Shown here piece by piece: positions 34,721-45,356 of a DNA stretch of 64,000 bases. The position numbers and the translations under genes are program-made. How positions within the stretch are numbered: the stretch's first letter is position 1; every line of letters starts with the position of its first letter. Source of the stretch: Salvator merianae (taxonomy: Eukaryota; Chordata; Lepidosauria; Squamata; Teiidae); NCBI GenBank assembly GCA_003586115.2, contig QVOM02000025.1, positions 88,953,449-89,017,448 of the forward strand, in the 5' to 3' direction. The notes under the pieces were generated by a model that was given only the letters and a program-made list of their open reading frames with translations, did no database searches and had not been told where the DNA came from.

Positions 34721-35207
34721 ATGACTTCCATCCGAGGAACTTGTTTGCAACGCTTTATTTTTCTGCTCTCAAGGCAGGCATCTTGGATCATCCCTTGAAA
34801 CAATGCCTCCTTCCTCCAAAATGGAGATGTGGAGGTGTCTTTTGTAGTGGTATCCATGGCGCCTCCCCCCTGGTGTCCACGCAGAAGCCGGCTCCGTAGG
34901 CAAGTGGAGACCCAGACTGCCTGACTCAAGCTGCCTGCGCTAGACAGAATGGGACATCTGCTTCTAGTTTTGTCAGGGATCTGTGGAATAACATTGGATT
35001 TTGGACAAACCAGAAAGTGGCAGATACTCATGCAGGAACTTGGGAAATGAGCAGAGCATGGATCCATCAGATTCAAGAAGGTCTAGATCTGCTGCCAGCA
35101 GCTTCTCAGAGCTTCTCAGAGGCTCCTCTCATTCCTTCCTGAAAATTCCAGGAAATGCACCCAGAACCTTCTGTCTGAAAAGCATGCGATACCACTGAGA
35201 AACAGGC

Positions 35208-35321
35208 TGTTTCCAGATATCGCTCACTTATTCCACCATATTTGGACATTCCAGAATGAAGCATGGATATTCCAGAATATCCAACTACAGCAGAACAAGT
35301 AAGCGATGTCTGGATGCAGCC
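35208..35321. mobile_element. Family V foldback MITE, copy 1
   Basis: Inverted arms: 'tttccagatatcgctcactt' against the inverse of 'aagtaagcgatgtctggatg'. The interior has 'ggacattccagaatgaagca'. About 114 bp, without coding capacity. Second copy at 61198-61322. Confidence 0.68.
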
Positions 35322-35596
35322 ACAAACTATTGCCAAATTCTTATCCAGTAGGGTGGCCAGAGTCAAGACCATCACAGATACAGGGCAGATAATGGTTCTA
35401 ACTGCCCTTCTTGAACTTCCCTATCCATAATATAGTTTAAGAAACTATCTTGTTACATTCCCTTCTCTTCTTATTGGGTCTCGGTGTTCAGAAATGTCTG
35501 TGTTAGAAGAAGTGAAGAGAGAACTCACCCTTTTTCCTCATCACGCATTTTCAGTGGCTCTCACAGTGCTTTATAGGCATTTATAAACACTTGCAT

Positions 35597-35916
35597 GGAC
35601 ATTTTCGTTTTGGTCTGGTATGAATCGAACTGACCTTAAGTGGTTCAGTTTGATTTTGAAATTTTCTGAATCGGTTTGACTGAACATTGAGCTTGTTTGA
35701 AAACAACAACAACAATTTTTACATTGAAAAAGTCCTTTTAAAGGGCAAAACCCCAGTGAACGTGAACGGTTTGATTAAACCATTTATGTTTGAGAACGGG
35801 TCCTTGGTTTGGTTCAAACTGAACGGTCCCATTCAGACAGGGAGTGGTTCAGTTCCAGTTCGAGCCCCCTGTTCAAATCAAACTGTCAAACATCAAATTG
35901 AACTTGCACATCTCTA
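35597..35916. mobile_element. Family T MITE
   Basis: 'tgaatcgaactgaccttaag', 'cagtttgattttgaaatttt' and right end 'cttgcacatctcta' match family T. A tetranucleotide array follows directly. Confidence 0.58.
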
Positions 35917-35978
35917 TTTATTTATTTATTTATTTATTTATTTATTCACTCACTCACTAATTCACTCACTCACTCACC
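35913..35978 (+). repeat. (TTTA)n then (TCAC)n compound microsatellite
   Basis: About eight ttta units run into tcac/ctca units immediately after the MITE end. Confidence 0.9.
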
Positions 35979-36029
35979 CCTTGGCTGCATGTGGCATTTT
36001 ACTTCTTTACAAACGGACGTGCTAATCGT

Positions 36030-37064
36030 ACTTTCTCTGTTGTTTGGGGGAATACCCGGGGGATGTCATGTCACTTTCGTTGCAAAGTTGTGGTAAAGAC
36101 ACAGTTGTGGTAAAGACACAGAGTGAAATACCAGTTTTAGCATCTGTGCCGGTGGGAAGTCTTTGTTACCGTTGGTTCTTATTTTGCTGTTGTAGATCAC
36201 CTTTGCTTTTCTTAAAGGCAGGCAATTAATTAACAGTGGAAACACTAAACAGCAATTATGAAATATTAAGCCACAGAATGCTTGCAACCAGCGCTGGAGA
36301 GAAAAACCCCCAGGACCAGGCAGTTAATAGAAAGCTGAGCCTGGCTGGAAAAAGGACTGAGTTCGAGTCCAGCCATGCAGCTTACTGGATAACCTCACAC
36401 CACCTATTTGTTCTCTCTAAATTGCCTCACACATCAGCAGCTTGTTATGTGGGTAGGACAGTGAAAAAAACCAGGGGAATCTTTCTGAGCTGGCTGAACA
36501 AAAGGTAAGATATCTCATATGGTTAAAGGTAATGACACAAGTGCAGCTCCGAATGTCCTAGAGGAAGAATTAATATGCTTTCTTGGCCACTAATCGTGTT
36601 CTGCTTTTGTTTTCTGATGTCTCTCTAGTCAAATACTATGTTATCGTCTCATCACACCTTCAAGAATGCACCTGGTTAATGTCTCAAAGCCAGAGGCCCA
36701 CTTCGAGCACTTCAACGTTGCTTATGCACAAACAGCCACAGTGAACCCATTGACGAATTGCATGCATGAAATTGGGTGCTTACGGGCTCAGCTCCCTTTC
36801 CCCCAGGAACAATATTTTTACAAAGATGCATGGGTTCACACGGGATGCTCCAAGCAATGATCCATTCAGACCTTTTTTCTTTCTCCACTGCTATAGGATG
36901 AGGCACTTCAGACCGGTACCTGCTTCCTAACACAATAATAATGTGTACGTGCATATGTTCCACTTATTTCTTTGTTACACTGTGGTGCCATAAATACCAG
37001 AGAAAAAAAAGAACCTGATAGTGTGCACTGCAACTGCAAACAGCTGCTTCAACAGGGTCTGATC
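36030..37064. other. Intronic-looking DNA, no gene seen
   Basis: No recognised repeat or exon. Lies downstream of the minus-strand first exon, so probably inside its first intron. Confidence 0.35.
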
Positions 37065-37122
37065 TTTCCTTCCTTCCTTCCTTCCTTCCTTCCTTCCTTC
37101 CTTCCTTCCTTCCTTCCTTCCT
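37065..37122 (+). repeat. (CTTC)n microsatellite
   Basis: Uninterrupted run of about 14 cttc units. The poly(Ser/Phe/Leu/Pro) and GRKE frames across it are repeat artefacts. Confidence 0.95.
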
Positions 37123-37410
37123 CCCCACCTTCCCCCTGTTCTTGCATTGCTTTTGAACATGACAGCAAAAAGCAGGGTGAGCCAGCGGGTTCAGTGCAGG
37201 CAATTCTTACGAGCAATTTCCACGAGCAACTCTTTCAGATCAACTGGAGCCATTACTTTGGTCGATGCGATTAGCTGAGTAGCCACAATTAAGAAAGTAG
37301 ACCACCTTCTGTTTCAGGAACCGCCAGCAAGGGATAAGATCTTTGGACAATCCAAGATACCAATTCTTGATTTCATCAGGTCCAAGGTACTTCTAGGTAA
37401 GCTGCACAAT

Positions 37411-37436
37411 CTGTGTGTGTGTGTGTGTGTGTGTGC
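37411..37436 (+). repeat. (GT)n microsatellite
   Basis: About 12 gt units followed by gcacatgcatg. Confidence 0.92.
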
Positions 37437-38259
37437 ACATGCATGGATGATTGTGCACGCATAGGGACACAAACCGAAGGCAGTGAACCAAAGCATGCCA
37501 AGTTAGAAGCAATCCCATGCGAATGCATGCTACTTTGGTATCCAACTCTCCCTGATTTCAATACCGCGCATTTCTTCCAAGAGTGTTGTGGAATTTAGAG
37601 TGATAGAACTGTGTCAGCTTGCATCACCACTCCTCCAAAAATATAAAGCCTCTTCGCTCTGACATAGCAAATAACATTGCTAAGACGCATGCTAAGCTAG
37701 ATTTATGTCTGTGTGGAGCACACGTTTTCCGCCCCCTTATCAAAATACCTGATTGCTCTTTCTCCAAATGGTTCCACTGAATCTGGGGCTTATCCTCCTG
37801 AGTACTCGATGCACAATTAGTTTCCCCTTAGCCTGTTTGAAAAATCCTTTTCTGCTCCTGTGACCAGGGTAGCTGAAGAGGATGATTTTTTACTGACCTT
37901 TCCAATCAATGCATGCTTTTCAGAGGACTGATTCAGTAAACCCCAAAGCAGAATGTAGAGGAGGCAACATGCCAGGTCTAAAAATCCACAATGAAATAAA
38001 ACCGCCTTGCAAATGCTGCCGTGTAAACTTGCCCATGCATCCTTCTAGATCTGGTAGCAACCTCTAAATCTAAACTGGGAGTGGGACACGAAAAAAGCAA
38101 TTCATTCCTCACAAACCTTTGAATCCAACACACAGCTATCCGAACAGAGAAAAAGATACCCGCCAGCTCACCCCCCCAAAAAAATCAGACATAAAGCTGA
38201 GAATTCGGAAAACTGGTCCCAGAAAGTCACGTCAAGGTAACCCGAGCGTGCTAACTCAC

Positions 38260-38299
38260 CTGCCAGGATCAGTGTGAAAATGTACAGAAGCCCCTTCAT
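38260..38299 (-). CDS. First coding exon of an unidentified gene (signal peptide start)
   Basis: On the minus strand the ATG at 38299 opens 'MKGLLYIFTLILA', 13 codons plus one base, and the exon ends at 38260 with donor 'CAG|GTGAGT' (intron bases 38259-38254). The start is supported by an in-frame TAA two codons upstream and by A at -3. The peptide has Lys after Met, then a hydrophobic run, as in a signal peptide, so the product is probably secreted or a type I membrane protein. The intron is phase 1, common after signal-peptide exons. The CpG-rich 5' flank fits a promoter. No further exon is recognised; the rest of the gene would lie at lower coordinates and may be outside the window. I do not recognise the gene. 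It could be a chance ATG and donor in a non-coding first exon, but stop, start, hydrophobic run, donor and CpG island together make a real exon likely. Confidence 0.68.
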
Positions 38300-39070
38300 C
38301 CTCGTTTAGATCCTGGGGGGCCCTTCTGATACGGCGAAGGCTCGGGGAAGGAGAGTTCACGATCCCGGTTCTTTCAATCCCAAACACTTAAGAATTCCCA
38401 AGCGCTTCTGGGGATCCAAAGCCGATCCGATCCTGAGCTGGAGACATCGCTGCCCGGTATCCGCGCCCCTCAGCTCCCGTCGTCTGCCTGGCTCCGGAAG
38501 GTCCAGCCAGCCCTTAGCAGGTCTTCATCCCCCTCTAACTTCACGATCGAGCCAAGAAAGTGGTTCCCTCCCGCCTCTCGCCTTCGCAAACTTCTCGCAG
38601 AGCAGTCGGCTCCGCTGGAGACTCACCGAGGACACCGGCTGTCCTCTCAGGTCAACAGAGCTTGACATCTACGGCAACCCCAGTTCATCTTGGGCCAGGG
38701 TCCTCCGCTCCGGAACAGCGGAAAGAAAGGCCAGTCCAGTTTCAGCCTCTGCCTGCACTGACTTCTTCCAGTCTTTCGCTGCTCTCTGCCTGCCTCTAAA
38801 TGCTTCTGCTCTCCTCCTGGTCAGAGAACAGCTGGAGCGTTCTTAAAGGGACAGACGCAGCCGAGCTTCCAAAAGGGACCGGGCGCTTCGCCCGCAGACC
38901 CCCTCCCCGCGAATCCACAGACCTTTCCCGCCTCTCTTTGACTCTGAGCAATGGGATGGGTATGGCCAGCATTCGTCCTAGAACAATAGGAGACAGAGCG
39001 GTCAGCCAAGCCAAGCAGGAAAGTCCGCGATGAACTCTGCTGCTGGACAGAGAACGGGCTGGAGTGGCAG
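38290..39070. promoter_or_regulatory. CpG island
   Basis: Visible rise in CG dinucleotides and G+C compared with the AT-rich surroundings ('cgatccgatcctgagctgg', 'ccgcgcccctcagctcccgt', 'gggcgcttcgcccgcagacc'). It covers the exon above and about 770 bp upstream, the usual place of a vertebrate promoter. Confidence 0.7.
38300..38840 (-). promoter_or_regulatory. 5' UTR and core promoter region of the minus-strand gene
   Basis: CpG-rich sequence immediately upstream of the start codon, with several GC-box-like stretches ('ccccctccccgcg' lies farther up at 38900). The transcription start is not fixed; no clear TATA box. A four-codon upstream ORF (MKTC, stop) lies at 38514-38528 if the 5' UTR reaches that far. 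Confidence 0.5.
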
Positions 39071-40990
39071 AGGAGAAGCTTCACCGGTTACCCCCAGTTG
39101 TTGGCTGCAGACTGATATGTTTTCCTTCTCTTTTTGCAAGGAGCTGAGGCGACGAGGCAATGCCACTTTGAAGCATGACCGTCGGCGCAGAGAATGTTTC
39201 ATTCTCTAATTCGGCTCCTGCTTCTGTACAATAGTCCGTCCAGCGCTGAACGAAATGGGAAGAAGAAATGGACTGGGGATGGGAATGGAAAGAAAAACTG
39301 TGTGTGTAAATTCTTCTTGTTTGCGTTTCCATGCAGACATTATTTTGCCCTTAACCGATCACCTATCTGATCTTCCAGTTTGTGGTCCTTCCGTGGACCA
39401 CGACGCGAGAAAAGGCAGCACCCTATAAAATGGAACGATTGAATCTTCACCCTCGTGCCAAACTTACTTCTTAATGGAGCAGACTTTCTAATCGTTCACT
39501 TTTCTGCATGTGTGTGGGTGCGTTGTGGAGTTTTGTGCATGGGTGCAAATGCGTTCTTGAGTTTTGCAAATAACCATGAATAGCAGTTAGAGGGGCGGAT
39601 TTACTGACTGCAATTGTTTTTTTAAAAATGCACCCATGAAATTGATCTTCCCCTTTTAGTATTTTTTTTTGAAAAAAAAAAATCCTCAAATCTTCCATTC
39701 AAAAGTGGAATCTGAGAATGTTCAAAAGTCACAACAGATCTGCAACACACACACACACACACACACTCAATGTCCAGATTTTGCACAGGTACAAATTCCA
39801 TTAGGATTGCCTCTGCAATTTTATGTCCTCCTGGTGCTCTTGGTTACATTGGACAGTCTAGCTGGGGCTGATGGTCGCTGTAGTCCAACACACCGGAAAG
39901 GTGTCAGGCTCACAATATGGCTGCTTCTGGTGGTCGTGCAGGGAAGGTGCCTTGTGTTTCCATTGGCGAGACATCCCATGCAGAGATGGCAAGGCTTAGA
40001 ATCCTTTCCACTCGTGGCTCTTTTGATTGAAACCCTCCATTCGCAGCTCAAGAGCACTGGCAGGATATTTCCTTTCCAACTATAGCTCCAAGGCGCATCG
40101 CTTCAGTGGTCACGGCTATGGCACATCGCTGTGTTCAGTTAATAGCTAGCTTACATGTGTGCCTGGATTACGAGAAGGAACAAGGAGAGCTCTTAATGAA
40201 ATCCACAAGCCCACCACTGAACTGGCACAATTTTAGCCAAACCATCTTTTCGTCTCTTCGAAACAGTAGCTAAGGGAGCTGCCCCAAATTGCCAGGAGCC
40301 TGGATTCCCTCTCTGACCCTTGGAATTGGATTCCTGTTCTTTGCCCTCTTGGCGCTCTCCAGATGTTGTTGGGCCACAACTCTCATCGCCCCTTTGCCCT
40401 GCTCACAAGCCTTCCAGCAGCTGGCCCGCAGAGGCGTGCCACAACCTCTACCAGAGGTCTTCCACAATTTTGTCCAGACCTGTTTTGAAGACACCTGGTG
40501 GTCAGTGCCAAGTCATATGCTCTGAAAGCCCAAATAGCAGCATGAGAGTCATTATGGAGCTTGGAAAAGAGATCTTCCTAGACTCTTCGGTCCTTTGGGT
40601 GGGCACCAGACACCCCAGAAAAGCTCATAATACAGGATTCCTCACAACCAAGTTGCTGTTTTCAAATCAAAGATCAGACATATGATGTCTAATTCACTTA
40701 GCCGTGCCAAAGGGTGTGTTGGAATAATAAGCGAATCCATTGCTTTGTCTTGACATGTTAATCAATCCAAATGTTCAGATCCGTTGCCTGTGAATTTAAT
40801 CACAAGCTGAGTCAAAAGGCAGAGGCAGAGTAAATGAGACCCCTTTGGCAGAAGCTGCACTGGGCTGCCGAGCCAAATCTGCAGTCCCTGGGGAACGTTT
40901 CATCTGCCCTGTGGATTGGTCTTTTGGAAGGTCTTGCCTCCTGGCATGGGAGGCAGCGTTGGAGTGGACCCTGGCAGGAAAATGGTGCCA
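39071..40990. other. Upstream flank, no gene recognised
   Basis: Non-coding. Holds fragments of the 'ccagatgttgttgggccaca' repeat (about 39815-39910 and 40350-40430). The long frames 39669-40085 and 40796-41200 have no motifs. Confidence 0.4.
39747..39767 (+). repeat. (CA)n microsatellite
   Basis: About 11 ca units. Confidence 0.9.
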
Positions 40991-40999
40991 GAGACCCCT

Positions 41000-41330
41000 C
41001 CACTGGGAGACTGCTCTGAAGCAGTCACCCAGGTGTGCCCCTGTGGTAGACTGACTCAGTCCCCTGTGTGTAGACATCACCAAGCAGCTGGCCTGGTCTA
41101 CCAGGTGCCAGAAGCCCACCACCATTTTGGTGGGCTTCTGGAAGTGGCTCCAGAAATACGATACTTCTGGGCACCCACCTAAAAAAGCCCCGGTTGGCAA
41201 CTTGGAGGCTGAGAACTTCTATTCCTAGCTTCCAAAACTGGTTGGGTCACTGCCGTGTGGATGGCTCTTATCCCACACCACCGGCCACGCAAGACTGGGC
41301 TTGATCCAGCCCAAGATTGGACCTGCACAT
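41000..41330. repeat. Interspersed repeat related to 46640-46900
   Basis: 'gccccggttggcaacttgga' with 'ggctgagaacttctattcc' matches 'ccccgctggcaacttcagag' with 'gctgggaactttcaatctc' at 46.8 kb. It also has an internal inverted repeat: 'gaagcccaccaccattttgg' (41110) against 'tggtgggcttctgg'. Possibly an R relative. Confidence 0.45.
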
Positions 41331-41715
41331 TCTAGCATAATGTGCCTCATGTGGAAATTGCCTTTAAATCCATCAGCGAAAGGTGACACAAAAGAGCCCG
41401 TGAGATTTTCTCCTCCAATTTTAATATATAAGTGGCAGCTGTAAGGAAGACTACAAAGTGTCTGCAATTTATTATTATTATTTATTAGATTAACAGCACC
41501 ATTTCTCATGAAAGATCCATCCTAAAGTGGGTCACCGTGTGAGAGAATCAGATAGTAAAACACAGCTGTACAGAACGTATTAACCGCATAGGTGCTGATT
41601 TTTAAAATTCACATCAACACTGTCAATCATTCCAGTTCGTTTTCCTGAGGGTTCTCATTTTCAAAGGAATGGACTGGAAAGATAGGTCATGGTCCGATAA
41701 TGAAAAATAGTCAAA

Positions 41716-42244
41716 GGCCCTTTCTGCACTTGCTTCTCTGTGGTTTGAACCAGTAGGTCTGGACCAGCTGGTCTGGAATAGCCCTGTCTGCATGATGGCA
41801 CTGGTCTGGCCCAGATCAGCCCCTGCCCCTACGCCTGCCCCCACCCTGGCACTGAAGCTCATGCTCACGTGAGCTTTGGGGCTGGGCTCTAAGCACTCTG
41901 AGAGCTAGGGACAAAAGTTCCTAGCCTCGAAGCCTTTGGGGACACATTTTACTGGTGCACTTTGGTGAGACACCACAATGGGACCTTCAGTACCCCAAAC
42001 ACAGAGGTGTGCCTTCTGTATGCCTCCATGGTCTGAACCAGGGCCCACTGGTCTGCTGGTTTACACAGGTCTATAGGTGATTCCAGCCAGGACTTTTCTG
42101 ATCTAGATCGTTCTCTGTCTTATGCAGATGGAACATTCCAGTGGGGGTGGAGCCCCACAGAACTGCACTAACTTGTGGACCAATGAAGCCCAGAAGAGGC
42201 CTTTGCGATCCCTTATTATGGATTAGCAGTGTGTGCAGAAAGGG
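41716..42244 (+). mobile_element. Family R DNA element
   Basis: Left end 'ggccctttctgcacttgctt', right end 'gcagtgtgtgcagaaaggg'. The interior is the clearest R sequence here: 'tctggaccagctggtctgga', 'gggacaaaagttcctagcct' and 'cactttggtgagacaccac'. Non-coding. Confidence 0.72.
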
Positions 42245-42439
42245 ACAGAGTTGCTTCCAGGTGTTGTTCCAAAGAGGCAACATTCCATTGTGGACAACTG
42301 GTCAGAGTGGAAAGGTTGAAAGAAAGGCAGCTCACCATTCACCTCTGACCTTCGGATGATACAGTGGATGACCAATGGAGGCAGGGCATAGGGAGGCAGG
42401 GTGATTGCTGCGAACTGATCTCCGTATCTCTATTTTAGA

Positions 42440-42800
42440 GTGTGGAGACATCATTTTCAGTGATGACCAGGATATGGCATCTCCATCAGTGACTGATAAC
42501 TGGGAGGCGAGATCATCGTGACGATGGCAGGTGCTTTACAGGACATCTTGCCAAGTGGAGGTGCACACCCGGTGGCCCGAAGTGAAGGTAACACCAGGAA
42601 GAAAGAATATGAGAAACAGGAGAAATACCAGAGCCAGAAAGAAGAACTGGAGAAGATGTGGAAGATAAAGACAAAAGTGGTCATCATGATGACCCTCAAG
42701 TTGGAAGAATGACTTCAACAGATCCCAGGACAAACAAATGGAGATCTCTGTCCAGTTCTAGGAACAGCTAAGATTTCATTGACCATAATACTCACATTTC
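42440..42800 (+). mobile_element. RLE-type LINE C-terminal remnant
   Basis: The frame 42586-42710 reads 'KKEYEKQEKYQSQKEELEKM', then 'WKIKTKVV', the charged segment that follows the restriction-like endonuclease core in R2/R4-type LINE proteins (cf. KxxKYxxLxxEIxxMW...VxVIPVVxGALG). Just upstream 'DMASPS' recalls the DVxxP block. Downstream, a TGA replaces an expected Trp before 'LQQIPGQ', and 'SVLGTAK' resembles the usual tail SALLGTAxIL. Decayed by stops and a short deletion. Clade R4-like is my best guess; the match is from memory of the family. Confidence 0.6.
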
Positions 42801-43387
42801 CATAGTTTCTTCCTGCTCATCCATCCTCAGAAAGAAATACCTGGCGAGGACACATTGCTTCCACTGCACTCAATGCTGTAAAGGCATTCTCAGAGCTCTT
42901 CTTCCTGCCCTGCTGAAATTATGCTTTCCTGGATCCTTGGAACAGAGCTGGAGTGAGATATACATGATTGCATGTGGTGGAAATGCTTGCCTTTCTCCCC
43001 ATTTCCTATCTGTGGATATGGCCTTAAATGGGCTAATTTTCCACCTTTAGGCGACCTCTACTGTTCATGGTCCCAGCATACTCTTATTGCTAAGATTCTC
43101 AACGGTGCCAGATTGAGATCCCTTCAGATGTTTTCAATCCCCATGTGCAAATCTCACATAGATGTGCAGAGGTAAGACTGGCACAAGGTTTGCTTCATGC
43201 AAGTTCCAAGAAAAGCACATTCAGTCTGGGACTGGGTCTGCTCAGATAGTTTAGATCAGAAGAGGACAGGACAGCACAACCACTTTCTGTTAAACAACAA
43301 CTGTATCTTCACCGTCATGGCAGGAGCTACCTGTGGATGGTTGCTTCCATAGAACCGCCCATCACTCCACATCAGTGGGTGCTTCTA

Positions 43388-44313
43388 GAGCCCTTCTGCA
43401 CTCATTTTTCCATGATCTGAACCAGTGGGTCCAGACTAGCCAAGCCTGCTGGGTTGGACCATGGGAAGGTGTGGACTGGAAGTGTTGTCTGCAAGAGAGT
43501 GAAGCTCCAGACAAGTCCCTGCCCTGGCCTTGGAGATTGCATGAGCTTTGGGGTCAGTCTCTGAGTGCTCTGAGTGTTCCTAGCCTCAGGTGAAATGTGT
43601 CCCCTGGTGGTCTGGAAGACAGAGGGCGTGCCTTCTGCACACCTCCACATTCCAGACTGGGTTGTGCTGGTCCACTAGTAGAATAATAGAATTATAGAGT
43701 TGGAAGGGACCTCGAGGGTCATCGAGTCCACTAAACCATCCTAGACAGATATCTGTCCAGCCTCTCCTTGAAGACCTCCAGCGAAGGAGAGCTCACCACC
43801 TTCTGTGGTAACCTGTTCCATTGACTGATCACCCTTACTGCCAGAAAGTTTTTTCTAATATTTAGTCTGTATCAACTCCCTTCTTGTGTAACTGAGAACA
43901 GGATCAATCACTTTGCATTGGGACAGCCCTTCAGGTACCTGAAAACAGCTCTCATGTCCCCTCTCCTTCTCTTCTCCAGGCTAAACATTCCTAGATTGTT
44001 TAACTGTTCCTCATAGGACATGGTTTGCAGACCACTCACCATTTGGGTAGCCCTCCTCTGAACTTGTTCCAGTTTGTCAATGTCTTTTTAAAATTGGGGT
44101 GCCCAGAACTGGATACAGTTCCTCCATGTCAAGATCTACTGGTACTCCTGATCATGGCCTCCCTGACTGGAATTACACTCTGTCCAGTGCAGACATAGCA
44201 TACCACTAGTGGGCGGGGCCTCACAGATCTGCACTAAATGTGTGGATTGATGAGGCTCAGAGGCCAACTGTGGGAGCTCGTATTCTGAATTGCAAGTAAG
44301 TGCAGAAAGGACC
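43388..44313 (+). mobile_element. Family R DNA element split by a CR1
   Basis: Left part 43388-43679 starts 'gagcccttctgcactcattt' and carries 'ttggaccatgggaaggtgtg' and 'gtgttcctagcctcagg'. Right part 44121-44313 carries 'cgtgcagacatagcataccactag'-region sequence and ends 'taagtgcagaaaggacc'. A CR1 lies between them. Confidence 0.68.
43680..44120 (-). mobile_element. CR1 LINE 3' end, minus strand
   Basis: On the plus strand it begins 'agaataatagaattatagag' and then 'ttggaagggacct', the inverse of the well-known amniote CR1 3' end (ATTCTATGATTCT type). It continues through 'ggtagccctcctctgaact' and 'ttgttccagtttgtcaatg'. A different CR1 subfamily from the others here. Confidence 0.9.
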
Positions 44314-44689
44314 TTAGGCTCCACATCAGTGTGTGGGGACCTGGTGGAGCAGGGGATCAGCAGATTTCTGTTGGAGTGTGATTTTGCGTCCTCACCTCTG
44401 GGTACCACAGGTGGGACTTGCACTCTCCAGAGGCTGCATCATGTCATTGACAGTGAAAACACGACACTCAAAGCCATTCCAAGAAGCACCGACATATGTT
44501 CTATATTTCAAGCAACTCACAGGGCGTGCATTGAACAGTATAAAACTAAACACAGAAAAACTACCCAGCTCCATTTTCCTGGGTAGGAAGTTGGAGAGGA
44601 AAGAGCTTTCCCACAGAGGAGATTCTGCCAAACCCTTTGGTGGCCAGAAGGGAGAGGTGAACCTGTCAAAATTCATTCTCTCCCTAACA

Positions 44690-45060
44690 ATTTAAGGGCG
44701 TGTTCCATAAATCATATTAAGTTGGCTGAAATTTGTTAAAAAGAAAAGTTCCTTAGATTTCCATTATACATGTTTTCCTTTAGATGCACATTCATGCAGG
44801 CATTGTTCCTTAATAAAATACCTTTTATTTTCATTTTTTACACCTTTACTGTGAATATTTTTGTACACTTTTTTTCTTAATGCATACGTTTGTGTAAATG
44901 TATGTAAAGAACTGCATCCCTAATTTTGGAATCTTTTCAGATACTTGCATTTCAGTTCACATATTAATTTGGGATGTGTTAATTATGCAGATTTGCGATT
45001 GTACAGGAACTCGATTAAGTCCTCACTTATTTCTGCAGGAATTCCTTATATCTGTTGTGT
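44690..45060. other. AT-rich stretch, possible old MITE
   Basis: 'aagaactgcatccctaattt' and 'atttcagttcacatattaat' hint at a degraded AT-rich element, but no ends can be fixed. Confidence 0.25.
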
Positions 45061-45249
45061 AGACAAACCTCAGCTTCAAACCTGTCTGTGGGACTGTGTT
45101 TACATGTTGCTGTAGGGACGACCTTCAGTCAATCACCTCCAGGGAGGGAAAATTTAATGTCTTTCCCCCATGGAGTGCTGGCTGGAAGCCCCTGCTGCTG
45201 CACTTTGTATATGGCACATTGCAGCTTTCCCACTATGTTGACATTCCTT

Positions 45250-45356
45250 CAGCGGCGGCCGCTGGCTTTAAGCCCAGGTGTTTGCACCCCGCACAAAGTG
45301 CGCCATGGCTGTTCACGGGACCTCCGGGCCTCCGTACTGTCACAGCAGGTCACCTA
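45250..45356. mobile_element. Palindromic hAT MITE, copy F, half element
   Basis: Left end 'cagcggcggccgctggc', then 'ctttaagcccaggtgtttgc', to the centre 'cacagcaggtcacc'. The right arm is absent, so a deletion from the hairpin centre removed it and the right flank duplication. Confidence 0.88.

Noticed and set aside
36964..37274. Repetitive GRKE or Phe/Leu/Pro proteins
   Set aside because: Artefact of the (CTTC)n microsatellite.
38560..39084. Plus-strand coding exons opposite the CpG island
   Set aside because: Frames are long because of GC content; no start-context, donor or motif as convincing as on the minus strand.
40796..41200. 134-residue minus-strand protein
   Set aside because: Falls in an interspersed repeat also seen at 46.7 kb; the frame is not kept there.
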